A DNA stretch of 64,000 nucleotides, taken from NCBI GenBank assembly GCA_024710005.1, contig JANJVQ010000017.1, positions 1 to 64,000 on the forward strand, given 5' to 3'. Below the pieces are notes generated by a model, which was not told where the DNA came from, did no database searches, and saw only the letters and a list, made by a program, of their open reading frames with translations. Source of the stretch: Paludibacter sp. (GTDB lineage: Bacteria > Bacteroidota > Bacteroidia > Bacteroidales > Paludibacteraceae). A program made the translations under genes and the position numbers. Of the stretch, positions 32,940 to 42,387 are shown piece after piece; the first letter of the stretch is position 1, and the number at the start of each line of letters is the position of its first letter.

Positions 32940-33638
32940 TTAATAAACTGTTATATGTTCATCGAGTAATGCCGTGACTTTCTTACCTGAAACCGGGGCA
33001 TTACTTTTAAAAACAAGCTTGTACGTTCCCTTTGCTAATACAGGAACTACAAAATGCACCTCCGAAGGCTTAATGCCGGAATATACTGAAGCCCGGGTTT
33101 CCAATTTAGGATTTATATCTGAAATAAAGAATATACCCTGATTTTGATTGTGTTTGTCAAATTTTAATTGCCTGCCCTGGATTGTGGCCAGGTTGCCTGA
33201 ACTTACACAGCTGTTTATTTCATCTGTTATCGAATCTATCACCTGATAGATTTCAGGAGTGTAAGGAGTAACAGATTCTTTTTTTAATTCGGCCACCATC
33301 TTGATGTTGCGAATCCGACTACCAGGTGTGGAGCTAATTTTAATCAGATGTCGGTCAGGATCGAATTTGTCACCTTTACTTGAAAATGTTCCTGAAATAC
33401 TTGTGCGGCATCGAAATAAGGGTGTTGAAATAAAATTACCCTTTTTAAGATAGCGCTCGGTTAACTGAATCAGTTTCTCGAAATAGGCAATTGCCTGCGG
33501 GCGGGTCAGTCCGGTACCTTCAGCAACCATGTCGTCTATATAATCATCCATTTTGATAATTTTATTACAGGCAACCGAAGCAATATAATCTTGTTCACCC
33601 TTTGGCATCGGGTTTTCAATCAAACAGTACTTTAACAT
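32940..33638 (-). CDS. HU-like DNA-binding protein with DUF4469/Ig-like C-terminus
   Basis: 232 residues. The first 120 or so resemble the Bacteroidetes HU-like DNA-binding domain (ASVACNKIIKMDDYIDDMVAEGTGLTRPQAIAYFEKL, then SGTFSSKGDKFDPDRHLIKI). Residues from about 130 to 232 fit the Ig-like DUF4469 domain (ATIQGRQLKFDK..., GIFFISD, VVPVLAKGTYKLVFKSNAPV). Such proteins are numerous in Bacteroidales; they are taken to be nucleoid or regulatory proteins, though their role is not established. The stop is 28 bp from the 23-bp palindrome array, which may be a binding site or simply a neighbour. Confidence 0.72.
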   Translation of the reverse strand: MLKYCLIENPMPKGEQDYIASVACNKIIKMDDYIDDMVAEGTGLTRPQAIAYFEKLIQLTERYLKKGNFISTPLFRCRTSISGTFSSKGDKFDPDRHLIKISSTPGSRIRNIKMVAELKKESVTPYTPEIYQVIDSITDEINSCVSSGNLATIQGRQLKFDKHNQNQGIFFISDINPKLETRASVYSGIKPSEVHFVVPVLAKGTYKLVFKSNAPVSGKKVTALLDEHITVY

Positions 33639-33725
33639 AATACTTTGTGGTTAAAATTTATATGATATCGAATTTATAAATAATGCGAATCTGGAGTAGC
33701 AACTCCTAATTGGTTCATTTGCTAC

Positions 33726-35129
33726 TTACAATTCAAACTCCTCTCCCGCTTTGGGAATCTCAATTCCCCTGAATCCCTCTATTTCAAGCTGTTCCTGGTA
33801 AAATTGCTGCGACTCATATTCTCCGTGGACTAAGAATATTTGGCGGATTTCTTCCTGATCCTGGCAATTCAGGAAATCAATCATTTCACTGTAATCACCG
33901 TGACCGGAAAAAGCTTCGATGCGTTCCACCGTTGCATTCACCGGATGAATTTCACCGAAAATGGAGATTTCCTTTAAATCGGGTTGCTGAATCCGGGCGC
34001 CTAAAGAACTCGGTGAGCAATACCCTATAATCAGTATGGTATTGGCAGGATTGGCTATGTTATTGGCAATGTGGTGTTTGATACGGCCTGCTTCGGCCAT
34101 GCCCGATGCTGAAATGATGATACAGGGCTTATCGTAGCTGTTCAGGGCTTTGGACTCTTCAACATTTTTGATATATCTAAGGGAGTTGAAGCCAAAAGGA
34201 TCTTCATCATATTTCAACACTGCTTTTACATCTTCATTCATGGTTTCAGTGTGCATCCTGAAAATTTCAGTAGCATTGACTGATAACGGACTATCCACAA
34301 AGACCTCAATTTTAGGTAATTTGCCGGCATTGTAGAAATTATTCAGCTGAAAAACCACTTCCTGTGTTCTTCCGACTGAAAAAGACGGGATAATCAGTTT
34401 TCCTTTTTTATCCACACAGGTTTCGTGTACAATGCGGAGCAGACTTTCTTCCATTTCCTGTTCAGGTGCATGCAAACGGTTTCCGTAGGTTGATTCGGTA
34501 ATCAGGTAATCGCATTGTGGAAATGCTGCTGGTGGTTTTAACAGTTTGTTGTGTAACCGACCGATATCACCGGTATAGGCAATCCGTTTTTTCTGACCGT
34601 TTTCTGTAATTTCGAGGTTGACAACTGCACTGCCCAACATGTGACCAGAGTTGGTAAATTTCACATTGATTTTATCGTTGATATAAAAACGACGGTTATA
34701 CTCCACACTGATAAACAGATTAAGTGCTTTTTCAGCATCTTCTACATTGTATATGGGCGTAACGGTGGGTAATCCCTGACGGGCGCGTTTCTTATTGAAC
34801 CATTTCACGTCTAACTCCTGGATGTGACCGCTATCCGGCAACATCACCGAGCACAAGTCACGGGTGGCACTGGTACAAATCACCGAACCCCGGAAGCCTT
34901 GCTTATACATATACGGAATCAAACCCGAATGATCGATGTGGGCATGTGATAAAATCAGGTAGTTGATACTTTCCGGATCGAATCCCAGGTTACGGTTCAT
35001 GGCATCCGTTTCGAGACCTTTACCCTGAAACATACCGCAATCCAACAGAATGCGTTTGCCATCATCTGTGGTTATCAGGTGTTTGCTGCCTGTAACTTCT
35101 CGTGCTGCGCCTAAAAATTGAATTTTCAT
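33726..35129 (-). CDS. MBL-fold beta-CASP-type RNA exonuclease/endonuclease
   Basis: 467 residues. The MBL site is LILSHAHIDHSGLIPYMYK (H-x-H-x-D-H) with NSGHMLGSA and YTGDIG. The beta-CASP part has SFSVGRTQEVVFQL, IIISASGMAEAGRIKHH and the C-terminal RNA-specificity region with VNATVERIEAFSGHGDYSEMIDF. It belongs with the Ysh1/CPSF-73-like prokaryotic nucleases acting on RNA. Processing or decay of mRNA is likely; the substrate is unknown. GGAGT-agca-ACTCC (33693-33706) follows its stop as a weak hairpin. A DEAD-box helicase gene lies 65 bp upstream. Confidence 0.85.
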   Translation of the reverse strand: MKIQFLGAAREVTGSKHLITTDDGKRILLDCGMFQGKGLETDAMNRNLGFDPESINYLILSHAHIDHSGLIPYMYKQGFRGSVICTSATRDLCSVMLPDSGHIQELDVKWFNKKRARQGLPTVTPIYNVEDAEKALNLFISVEYNRRFYINDKINVKFTNSGHMLGSAVVNLEITENGQKKRIAYTGDIGRLHNKLLKPPAAFPQCDYLITESTYGNRLHAPEQEMEESLLRIVHETCVDKKGKLIIPSFSVGRTQEVVFQLNNFYNAGKLPKIEVFVDSPLSVNATEIFRMHTETMNEDVKAVLKYDEDPFGFNSLRYIKNVEESKALNSYDKPCIIISASGMAEAGRIKHHIANNIANPANTILIIGYCSPSSLGARIQQPDLKEISIFGEIHPVNATVERIEAFSGHGDYSEMIDFLNCQDQEEIRQIFLVHGEYESQQFYQEQLEIEGFRGIEIPKAGEEFEL

Positions 35130-35194
35130 TAAAATATCGTCTTAAAGTTAATTTTAAACCAAATAACTAACCACTTACCACTAACAATTAACCA

Positions 35195-36514
35195 CTATTT
35201 TCTTTTCTTCGGTTTCCCGTATTTCAACCGCATGGCTTCGGCCCGGCGGATTTTCATATTGACTTTTTTGTTCTTTCCGATTTTTTCATGGAATGCCCCA
35301 CCACCCTGCTGTATATCCGGATTGCTTACCAGCACGTTTTTCATCTTCACTTCGGGCATTTCGTACATGGTCAGTTCGTCCGACAGTTCCACTTCCTCCG
35401 GCATGGCCATCAGGGAAATTTTTTGTCCCATCAGGGCTTCAATATTCGTTCTGTATTCCGCATCGGCTTTTGTCATAAAAGTAATCGAGACCCCTTTTTT
35501 ATCAATACGACCGGTACGACCGATGCGATGGATATAATTTTCAGCCTCTTCCGGCACATCGAAGTTCACAACATGCGTCACATCATCAAAATCGAGTCCA
35601 CGCGCCACAATATCCGTAGCAATGAGCATCCTGTAATTTCCCTCGTTAAACTGTCTCAGGTTTTCGAATCGATTATTCTGAGATTTATTGGAGTGAATAA
35701 TCCCTATTTTTTCAGGATAAGCATCTGCTATTTTTTCATAAACATCATCAGCCATTTGTTTGGTAGAGACAAAAAGCAGGACTTTTGAAAACTCAGGATG
35801 CGTATCCAGTAAAAACTTCAGCAGGTTGATTTTTGTATTGAAATTAGGTACCCGGATGGCAGCCTGTTTGATATTCTTCAAAGGCGTTCCGGTGCGTGCA
35901 GCTTCAACTTCTTGTGGGTCAATAAAGAAATCAGCAATAAAATCTTTAATTTCAGGCGTAATAGTAGCTGAAAACATCAAATTTTGACGTTTTGCAGGCA
36001 AGAAATCCATCAACCGGATTAATTGGGGTCTGAAACCTAAGTTCAACATCTCATCTACTTCATCGATGATAAATTTCTTCACCGATCTGAATTTCAACGT
36101 GCCATTCAGCAGGAAGTCCAGCATGCGTCCGGGAGTACCCACGATAACATCCAATCCTTCCATCAGCAAGGGAGTCTGCTGCACCATATTCACCCCTCCA
36201 TACACGCCGGCAACACGAATCTGCATGTATTTTGCCAGTTTGCTGACCTCTTCGGTCACCTGCAACACAAGTTCACGCGTAGGTACCACCACCACAATCG
36301 AAGGGTTTTTATCTTTGGTAAATTTCCACTGACGCAGGCAGGGCAACAAAAAAGCAATGGTTTTACCCGTACCGGTTTGTGCTATGCCCACCATATCACG
36401 ACCGGAAAGTATCACAGGATAAGCTTTTTCCTGGATCGTGGTAGGGCTTGTCATGCCCAGTTCATTGAGGGCATTCAGTAAAGGAGTGGTAATATTCAGT
36501 TCAGCAAAAGTCAT
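35195..36514 (-). CDS. DEAD-box ATP-dependent RNA helicase
   Basis: 439 residues from the ATG at 36514 (a TTG two codons earlier only extends the frame). Motifs in order: Q motif TTIQEKAYPVILSGRD, Walker A AQTGTGKT, PTRELV, GTPGRM, motif II DEVD (a variant of DEAD, third residue V), SAT, and the second RecA domain with FVSTKQMADDV, ATDIVARGLDFDDVTHVVNFD and HRIGRTGR. The C-terminal tail is basic (IRRAEAMRLKYGKPKKRK), as in helicases that bind RNA nonspecifically. It should remodel RNA in ribosome assembly or decay, matching the RNA-acting MBL enzyme just downstream. Confidence 0.92.
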   Translation of the reverse strand: MTFAELNITTPLLNALNELGMTSPTTIQEKAYPVILSGRDMVGIAQTGTGKTIAFLLPCLRQWKFTKDKNPSIVVVVPTRELVLQVTEEVSKLAKYMQIRVAGVYGGVNMVQQTPLLMEGLDVIVGTPGRMLDFLLNGTLKFRSVKKFIIDEVDEMLNLGFRPQLIRLMDFLPAKRQNLMFSATITPEIKDFIADFFIDPQEVEAARTGTPLKNIKQAAIRVPNFNTKINLLKFLLDTHPEFSKVLLFVSTKQMADDVYEKIADAYPEKIGIIHSNKSQNNRFENLRQFNEGNYRMLIATDIVARGLDFDDVTHVVNFDVPEEAENYIHRIGRTGRIDKKGVSITFMTKADAEYRTNIEALMGQKISLMAMPEEVELSDELTMYEMPEVKMKNVLVSNPDIQQGGGAFHEKIGKNKKVNMKIRRAEAMRLKYGKPKKRK

Positions 36515-36531
36515 ATTCAAAAAAATTTCTA

Positions 36532-36539
36532 CAAAGTTA
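36532..36539 (-). promoter_or_regulatory. Bacteroidetes -7 box of the helicase gene
   Basis: CAAAGTTA reads TAACTTTG on the minus strand, 18 bp before the ATG at 36514. Confidence 0.55.
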
Positions 36540-36594
36540 AAAGAATTTCCGATAAAATAAATTCAATGTTTCTGAATATCCACTATTGGATATA

Positions 36595-36650
36595 GACGAT
36601 GCAAACATTGCGTCGCTACGTTTTCCGTTTTCCGTTCTTCGTTCTCCGCT
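36595..36650. repeat. Degenerate REP-like palindrome followed by TTTTCCG heptamers
   Basis: GACGATGCAA-aca-TTGCGTC (36595-36614) with CTACG after it (36616-36620) resembles the palindromes at 25232-25301 but with a 3-nt insertion in the left arm. TTTTCCG/TTCTTCG heptamers follow directly (36621-36650). It lies between the helicase and gcvP promoters. Confidence 0.6.
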
Positions 36651-36699
36651 TTGTTGATATCTTTTTAATTTCTAACCTCTCAATTTAAAAAGTTTAAGC

Positions 36700-36707
36700 T
36701 AACTTTG
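36700..36707 (+). promoter_or_regulatory. Bacteroidetes -7 box of gcvP
   Basis: TAACTTTG followed by CG lies 26 bp before the gcvP ATG. No clear -33 box was found. Confidence 0.55.
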
Positions 36708-36733
36708 CGCATCCAAAAAAAATCTTTCAGGTG

Positions 36734-39586
36734 ATGAACGAACTGTTTCAAGACCGGCACACCGGTATCTCACAAAAAGACCTGACAATCATGCTTCAGG
36801 CAACAGGTGTAAAAACCTTAGATGAATTAATTTCACAGACAATTCCGGAAGATATTCTTTTAAAAGAAGCACTCGATTTGCCGGAACCCATGACAGAAAA
36901 ACAATATCTCAAACACATCCGGGAATTAGGCGCCAAAAACGAACTTTTCATGTCTTTCATCGGACAAGGTTGGTATGATACCGTGATGCCCGCGGTTATT
37001 CAGCGTAATATCTTCGAAAACCCCTCCTGGTATACGTCCTACACTCCTTATCAGGCAGAAATTTCACAAGGAAGATTAGAGGCGCTATTGAACTTTCAAA
37101 CAGCTATTTGCGAATTTACCGGCATGCCACTGGCAAATGCCTCTTTGCTTGATGAAGCAACAGCTGCCGCAGAAGCCGCCACGATGATGTATAATCTCCG
37201 GAATCGTGATCAGGTAAAAAACAACGTAAAAAAACTATTTGTCGATTTGCAGGTTTTTCCTCAAACATTAGCTGTACTGAAAACCCGCACAAAAGCACAG
37301 GGAATTGAGCTGGTTACAGGTTATTATGATGACATCAAACTAACTGATGGATTTTTCGGAGCTATTGTGCAATTCCCGAATGCAGATGGAAACATAAGCG
37401 ATTACAAGGAATTCATTGATTCGGCAAAGGTATTCAATATGAAGGTTGCTGTAGCTGCCGACATCCTGAGCTTAGCCCTGTTAACACCTCCCGGCGAATG
37501 GGGTGCCGACATCGTTTTTGGTTCTACACAACGCTGGGGAATCCCGATGAATTTCGGCGGACCATCGGCTGCTTATTTTGCCTGTAAGGAAGAGTACAAA
37601 AGAGATATGCCGGGCAGAATCATCGGCATCAGCAAGGACGCAAATGGCAAAACGGCCCTTCGCATGGCCTTGCAAACACGGGAACAACACATTAAAAGAG
37701 AAAAAGCAACATCTAATATTTGTACTGCGCAGGCTTTATTAGCCTCTATGGCTGGCATGTACACCGTGTATCATGGTGCTGAAGGAATCAAACAAATTGC
37801 CTTGCGCATACACAGCATTGCTAACTACCTGAATGAAATGCTGCCGGTTTACGGTTATTCGCAAATCAACGAACAGTATTTCGATACGCTTAAAATAGTG
37901 CTACCTGAAGAAGTAAGCACAGCTGATTTCCGTGCCGTTGCGCTTGACTATGGCGTGAACTTCCGTTACTTTGAAAGTGGTGAAGTTGGGTTGAGCATCG
38001 ACGAAACAACTGACATTGAGTCACTCAACACCCTGATACAAATCTTTGCAGAAGCCGCCGGTAACGTACCGGTTTATGCGGCAGAAGATCAAATCAACCA
38101 GTATATTTCTTTTGATGAAAGTTTGGAACGAAAATCAGACTTTCTGACACAGGAGATTTTCAACCTGTACAGGACAGAAACGGAGATGATGCGCTACATC
38201 AAAAGACTGGAGCGTAAAGATATTTCACTCACCCACTCGATGATTTCATTGGGTTCCTGTACGATGAAACTGAATGCAGCCTCCGAAATGCTGGCGCTCA
38301 GCATGCCTGAATTCAACAGCATTCATCCCCTGGCACCCAAAGATCAAACTACAGGTTACAATGAATTAATCAACGAACTGGAGTCTTATCTTTCCATTAT
38401 CACCGGGCTTTCGGCTTGCAGTCTGCAACCCAACTCAGGGGCTGCGGGTGAGTTTGCCGGACTCATGACCATCCGCGAGTATTTCATTGCTAAAGGTGAG
38501 GATCAGCGCAAAACAGTGTTGATACCGGCTTCGGCACATGGCACCAATCCGGCGAGCGCCAGTCAGGCCGGCTTAGACATTGTAGTGGTGAAATGCGACG
38601 AAAACGGCAACGTGGATTTGAACGACTGGAAAGAAAAAGCCATACAAAACAAGGATGTTTTGCTGGGTTGTATGATTACCTATCCTTCTACACACGGGAT
38701 TTTCGAGGTTAATATCAAAGAAATGTGCCGCATCATACACGAAAACGGCGGTCAGGTTTATATGGACGGCGCCAATATGAATGCGCAAGTCGGACTTACC
38801 AACCCGGGAACCATCGGTGCGGATGTATGCCATCTGAACTTACACAAGACTTTCGCCATACCACATGGTGGTGGCGGACCCGGAGTAGGTCCCATCTGTG
38901 TGGCTGCACACCTGAAAGCATTTTTACCGGATAAGCAATTTGGTAAAAACACGGTTGCAGCTGCTCCTTATGGCAGTGCCGGCGTTTTGCCGATTACCTA
39001 CGGATATATCCGCATGTTGGGAGAAGTAGGACTAAAACAATCAACCAAAATAGCTATTCTGAATGCCAATTATTTAGCATCCAGATTAGATAAAAGTTAT
39101 GGCGTGTTATACAGAGGTGATCAGGGTCGTGTAGGACATGAACTGATATTAGACTGCCGCAATTTTAAAAACACTGCTGGTGTTACCGAAACTGACATCG
39201 CCAAAAGGTTGATTGACTACGGCTTTCACGCTCCTACCCTTTCGTTCCCGGTACATGGTACCTTGATGATTGAACCGACAGAGAGTGAGTCTTTAGCCGA
39301 ATTAGACAGATTCAGCGAAGCCATGCTTCAGATATACAATGAAATTCAAGAAATTGAACGTGGTGAAGTTGATAAATCAGATAATGTTTTAATTAATGCA
39401 CCTCATCCTGAATATGTTATTGCTGCTGACGAATGGAATCATGCCTATCCACGTTCCAAAGCTGCTTTCCCAACACCATGGGTGGCATCCAACAAATTCT
39501 GGGTGAATGTTGCCAGGGTAGATAATGCCTATGGCGACAGAAACTTAGTATGTAGTTGTCCCCCTACCACGGATTGGTCAGTATAA
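36734..39586 (+). CDS. gcvP: Glycine dehydrogenase (decarboxylating), P-protein
   Basis: 950 residues from the ATG at 36734 (a GTG at 36731 precedes it). This is the long one-chain P-protein. The N-terminal half carries TPYQAEISQGRLEALLNFQT and ANASLLDEATAAAEA; the C-terminal half holds the PLP lysine in HLNLHKTFAIPHGGGGPG (Lys705), and the tail ends NLVCSCPPTTDWSV. The enzyme decarboxylates glycine and passes the aminomethyl group to lipoyl-GcvH in the glycine cleavage system. No gcvT or gcvH is adjacent, so those must lie elsewhere. Confidence 0.95.
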   Translation: MNELFQDRHTGISQKDLTIMLQATGVKTLDELISQTIPEDILLKEALDLPEPMTEKQYLKHIRELGAKNELFMSFIGQGWYDTVMPAVIQRNIFENPSWYTSYTPYQAEISQGRLEALLNFQTAICEFTGMPLANASLLDEATAAAEAATMMYNLRNRDQVKNNVKKLFVDLQVFPQTLAVLKTRTKAQGIELVTGYYDDIKLTDGFFGAIVQFPNADGNISDYKEFIDSAKVFNMKVAVAADILSLALLTPPGEWGADIVFGSTQRWGIPMNFGGPSAAYFACKEEYKRDMPGRIIGISKDANGKTALRMALQTREQHIKREKATSNICTAQALLASMAGMYTVYHGAEGIKQIALRIHSIANYLNEMLPVYGYSQINEQYFDTLKIVLPEEVSTADFRAVALDYGVNFRYFESGEVGLSIDETTDIESLNTLIQIFAEAAGNVPVYAAEDQINQYISFDESLERKSDFLTQEIFNLYRTETEMMRYIKRLERKDISLTHSMISLGSCTMKLNAASEMLALSMPEFNSIHPLAPKDQTTGYNELINELESYLSIITGLSACSLQPNSGAAGEFAGLMTIREYFIAKGEDQRKTVLIPASAHGTNPASASQAGLDIVVVKCDENGNVDLNDWKEKAIQNKDVLLGCMITYPSTHGIFEVNIKEMCRIIHENGGQVYMDGANMNAQVGLTNPGTIGADVCHLNLHKTFAIPHGGGGPGVGPICVAAHLKAFLPDKQFGKNTVAAAPYGSAGVLPITYGYIRMLGEVGLKQSTKIAILNANYLASRLDKSYGVLYRGDQGRVGHELILDCRNFKNTAGVTETDIAKRLIDYGFHAPTLSFPVHGTLMIEPTESESLAELDRFSEAMLQIYNEIQEIERGEVDKSDNVLINAPHPEYVIAADEWNHAYPRSKAAFPTPWVASNKFWVNVARVDNAYGDRNLVCSCPPTTDWSV

Positions 39587-39662
39587 CTGTTAAAAGATGT
39601 AACAAATCATTCAAAGATATAAAATTGAAATGCGGTTTTATTTATAGTGAATGAATAAAAAT

Positions 39663-39670
39663 TATCTTTG
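39663..39670 (+). promoter_or_regulatory. Bacteroidetes -7 box before the small membrane gene
   Basis: TATCTTTG followed by TG lies 18 bp before the ATG at 39689. Confidence 0.6.
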
Positions 39671-39688
39671 TGAGCTAAATTAAAACAA

Positions 39689-39919
39689 ATGGTTGAAGCT
39701 TTTATTATATCAGCAATTTTACTTTTCATCGGAATCCTGTTATTTGGTATACGCGTGTTTTTCATAAAAGGAGGCGTATTTCCCAATATTCACATTGGTG
39801 GAAATAAAGCACTGAAAGACAAAGGAATTGGCTGTGCAACTTCACAGGACCGTGATGCACAGCTCTCTAAAAAACAAGCTGCCAACAAGATGGTAGAAGA
39901 TATGATTCAAAATTTATAA
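39689..39919 (+). CDS. Small conserved Bacteroidetes membrane protein
   Basis: 76 residues. One N-terminal membrane helix (FIISAILLFIGILLFGIRVFF) is followed by a cytosolic or periplasmic segment with a distinctive FPNIHIGGNKALKDKGIGCATSQDRDAQ stretch. I recognise this shape as a conserved Bacteroidetes protein, but know no function. The CATSQDRDAQ sequence is unusually well ordered for a short tail. It lies 15 bp before ompH and shares its promoter. Confidence 0.7.
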   Translation: MVEAFIISAILLFIGILLFGIRVFFIKGGVFPNIHIGGNKALKDKGIGCATSQDRDAQLSKKQAANKMVEDMIQNL

Positions 39920-39934
39920 TAATAAAATTTCTTT

Positions 39935-40540
39935 ATGAAAAACATTTTACTCATTTTAAATGCAGTGTTGGTGATTGCTGTAATTATTCTTTTCGTTTTG
40001 GTACTCGGAAACAAAGGCAATAATTCATTCAGTGGAGAATTTACCGGCAGTGATTCAACAGCATCCGTTCGTTTGCCAATTGCTTATGTAAACATTGATT
40101 CATTGTTACTTAATTATCAGTTTGCCAAAGAATCCAATGAATCCCTGATGAAAAAACAGGAAGATTCAAGGCTGGATTTGAATGAAAAAGCACGCCAACT
40201 TCAGGGTGAAATGGCTGAATTTCAACGAAAACTTGAGAACAATGCCTTTTTGAGTCGCGAAAGAGCTGAGCAAGAACAGAACCGCCTGATGAGAAAAGAA
40301 CAAGACCTGCAACAACTCAACGCAAAATTATCTCAGGAACTAATGAATGTTCAACAGAAGGTAAGCGAAGAATTACGTGATTCTATCAATGCTTTTCTGA
40401 AAGAATACAATAAGGATAAAAAATACGAACTCATCCTCAGCAATACTTCCAGTGATAATATCTTACTTTCAAATGATAAATATGATATTACCAAAGAAGT
40501 AACAGAAGCTTTGAACAGCAGATACAGCAAGAAAAAATAA
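39935..40540 (+). CDS. OmpH/Skp-family periplasmic chaperone-like protein
   Basis: 201 residues. The N-terminus (ILLILNAVLVIAVIILFVLVLG) is a membrane anchor or uncleaved signal. After it comes PIAYVNIDSLLLNYQFAKESNESL, the OmpH/Skp start motif. A long, highly charged coiled coil (about 65-150) follows, then a KKYELILSNTSSDNILLSNDKYDIT segment typical of OmpH domains. Skp family members hold unfolded outer-membrane proteins in the periplasm. The retained anchor suggests a membrane-bound form. Confidence 0.85.
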   Translation: MKNILLILNAVLVIAVIILFVLVLGNKGNNSFSGEFTGSDSTASVRLPIAYVNIDSLLLNYQFAKESNESLMKKQEDSRLDLNEKARQLQGEMAEFQRKLENNAFLSRERAEQEQNRLMRKEQDLQQLNAKLSQELMNVQQKVSEELRDSINAFLKEYNKDKKYELILSNTSSDNILLSNDKYDITKEVTEALNSRYSKKK

Positions 40541-40560
40541 AATTTCTTATTTCTAAAAAA

Positions 40561-40590
40561 AGTCCGCTATACGTTAATATATAGCGGACT
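40561..40590. terminator. Bidirectional intrinsic terminator between ompH and isomerase gene
   Basis: AGTCCGCTATA (40561-40571) and TATAGCGGACT (40580-40590) form a perfect 11-bp stem with an 8-nt loop, with A and T runs on either side. It lies between two convergent genes. Confidence 0.9.
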
Positions 40591-40620
40591 TTTTTTACAA
40601 ATAATATACTGAAAATAAGC

Positions 40621-41487
40621 TTATTTCGAATAACTCTTTTTTACCAACGGATGTTTCTGCAAATACTCCAGACTCATCTTCACACTTTCCAGTGGTTTAA
40701 AATTGTATTTTTCAACTTCTACCACGAGGTTTCTTACTCCTGCTTTTTCTGTGTTACTGAAGATAGCATCAAAACCAACCATGCCGCTTTGTCCGAGTTC
40801 CTTGTTGTCTTTGATATGTAACACTTCGAAACGACCGGGATAGTTGTGGAAATAATCCACCGGGCTGTAACCACCTTTTACCACCCAATACACATCCATC
40901 TGAAAAAAGACTTTCTCCGGATCGGTATTTTTCAGCATGAAATCATACATCAGCTCGTTTTCCACCTTCACAAATTCGAAGTCGTGATTGTGATATCCAA
41001 AACGCATACCGGCCTGGTTGCACTTCTCGCCAATTTTATTATAATAATCACAATATGCTTTCAAATCAGCTAATGTTTTTAAACGTGGCATAGAAGGCAC
41101 AATCACGTATTTCATACCAGCTCTTTTATGGGCATCAATAGCGACATTCCACCATTGCCATATTTCATTCCAATCGGTAGCAGCAATATCATCATTTAAC
41201 CTTTTATTCAGGTGCGATGACAAAACTTTCATGCCAGTTGATTCGATTTCCTTTTTAAAATCTTCCGGACTCAAACCGTAAAACTGACCATCTCCGTATC
41301 CGGCTGCTTCTATGCCGGTGTAACCCATCTTAGCCACACTGGCAACAGTACCTTTGAAATCCTTCTTGATATCATCTCTTACAGAATAGAGCTGCAAGTA
41401 GATTTCCTTGTTCTTTGTTTTGCCTCCGGCCATAACCAGTACACTTAAAAACAAGGCAAAAACAAGGAATATATTTCTTTTTTGCAT
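40621..41487 (-). CDS. Secreted sugar-phosphate isomerase/epimerase-like TIM barrel
   Basis: 288 residues. The signal peptide is MQKRNIFLVFALFLSVLVMAGG. The rest matches the AP-endonuclease-2/xylose-isomerase-like TIM barrel: LYSVRDDIKKDFKGTVASVAKMGYTGIEAAGYG, then the metal-site strands FGYHNHDFEF, FQMDVYWVVKGG and EVLHIKD. It is exported, and with DUF1080 and Gfo/Idh/MocA neighbours it probably acts on a 3-keto-sugar (isomerase or lyase). This role is inferred from operon context. It is the last gene of the 46467-40621 minus-strand operon. Confidence 0.8.
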   Translation of the reverse strand: MQKRNIFLVFALFLSVLVMAGGKTKNKEIYLQLYSVRDDIKKDFKGTVASVAKMGYTGIEAAGYGDGQFYGLSPEDFKKEIESTGMKVLSSHLNKRLNDDIAATDWNEIWQWWNVAIDAHKRAGMKYVIVPSMPRLKTLADLKAYCDYYNKIGEKCNQAGMRFGYHNHDFEFVKVENELMYDFMLKNTDPEKVFFQMDVYWVVKGGYSPVDYFHNYPGRFEVLHIKDNKELGQSGMVGFDAIFSNTEKAGVRNLVVEVEKYNFKPLESVKMSLEYLQKHPLVKKSYSK

Positions 41488-41516
41488 CTTGTTAGATTTA
41501 TTGATTTTTAAACAGT

Positions 41517-41549
41517 AAACCTGTCAGGTTTTTGGAACCTGACAGGTTT
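41517..41549 (-). terminator. Perfect 14-bp palindrome between DUF1080 and isomerase genes
   Basis: AAACCTGTCAGGTT (41517-41530) and AACCTGACAGGTTT (41536-41549) are exact reverse complements around TTTGG. It lies in an operon intergenic space and could attenuate transcription; AACCTGACAGG palindromes recur in Bacteroidetes genomes as I recall them. Confidence 0.5.
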
Positions 41550-41577
41550 GATAAATTATTTACACGTGTGTGATAAC

Positions 41578-42342
41578 TTATTCTAAAATTTTCACTTTGA
41601 TATTACGGAACCACACATCATCACCATGATCCTGGAATCCGATATAACCTTCCTGATTTTCTCCACCGGCATTGATGAAATTCTCCCAGCCTTTGAATTT
41701 GCTGTTTTCCACCATTTTCTTCCAGTCATCTGTCCACAAATGGTACTCAACAACCGGTTCCCCGTTTTGCATGTGAATAACGGTACCTTTGTAAACAATT
41801 ACGCTACCGGTATTCCATTCGCCAAAAGGTTTTGAATTCTGTGGTTTAGCCGGAATCAGGTCATACAAGGAAGCCGACTGACGGTTACCGTCTTTTCCTA
41901 ATCTGGCATCCAAATGATTCACATTGTCCAAAATCTGGTATTCAGGTGATGATTTCCATATTTTTTCACCTTCAATTTCCTGAGCAAGATAGAATACACC
42001 ACTATTACCACCTTTGGAGACTTTCCATTCAAAAGTTAGCTCGAAGTTTTTGAATTTTTTATCAAAAATGATGTCACCACCATCTTTAGCTCCCGACTCA
42101 CCCTGACCAGAGCCATTGATTTTCAGGGCACCATCTTCAATAGTCCAAGCCGCAGGAACATCTGTACGACCATAACCTCTCCAGCCATCAAAACCGGTTC
42201 CGTCGAACATGACAATCCATTCGTCATCAGCTTTTGAATCATTATGATCACAATCTGCATGTTTTTTTGATGCATTACCACCACAAGCCATTAAACTCAT
42301 ACTTGTAAGTATTACTGTTAAAAAATAAACTGACTTTTTCAT
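41578..42342 (-). CDS. DUF1080 (3-keto-disaccharide hydrolase-type) lipoprotein
   Basis: 254 residues. MKKSVYFLTVILTSMSLMACGG is a lipoprotein signal with Cys20. The DUF1080 fold is clear: WIVMFDGTGFDGWRGYGR, WTIEDGALKINGSG, FELTFEWKVSKGGNSGVFYLAQE, the SPEYQILDN stretch, NTGSVIVYKGTVIHMQNGEPVVEY and YIGFQDHGDDVWFRNIKVK. Members of this family are reported to hydrolyse 3-keto-glycosides. The protein is probably anchored in the periplasm or outer membrane. Confidence 0.85.
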   Translation of the reverse strand: MKKSVYFLTVILTSMSLMACGGNASKKHADCDHNDSKADDEWIVMFDGTGFDGWRGYGRTDVPAAWTIEDGALKINGSGQGESGAKDGGDIIFDKKFKNFELTFEWKVSKGGNSGVFYLAQEIEGEKIWKSSPEYQILDNVNHLDARLGKDGNRQSASLYDLIPAKPQNSKPFGEWNTGSVIVYKGTVIHMQNGEPVVEYHLWTDDWKKMVENSKFKGWENFINAGGENQEGYIGFQDHGDDVWFRNIKVKILE

Positions 42343-42387
42343 TTTTAATTTATTTTAGTTTGACAATTAATTAATTAATTTATTATT

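Noticed and set aside
35288-35788. 166-residue frame antisense to the DEAD-box helicase
   Set aside because: A shadow of the conserved helicase frame, with no independent support.
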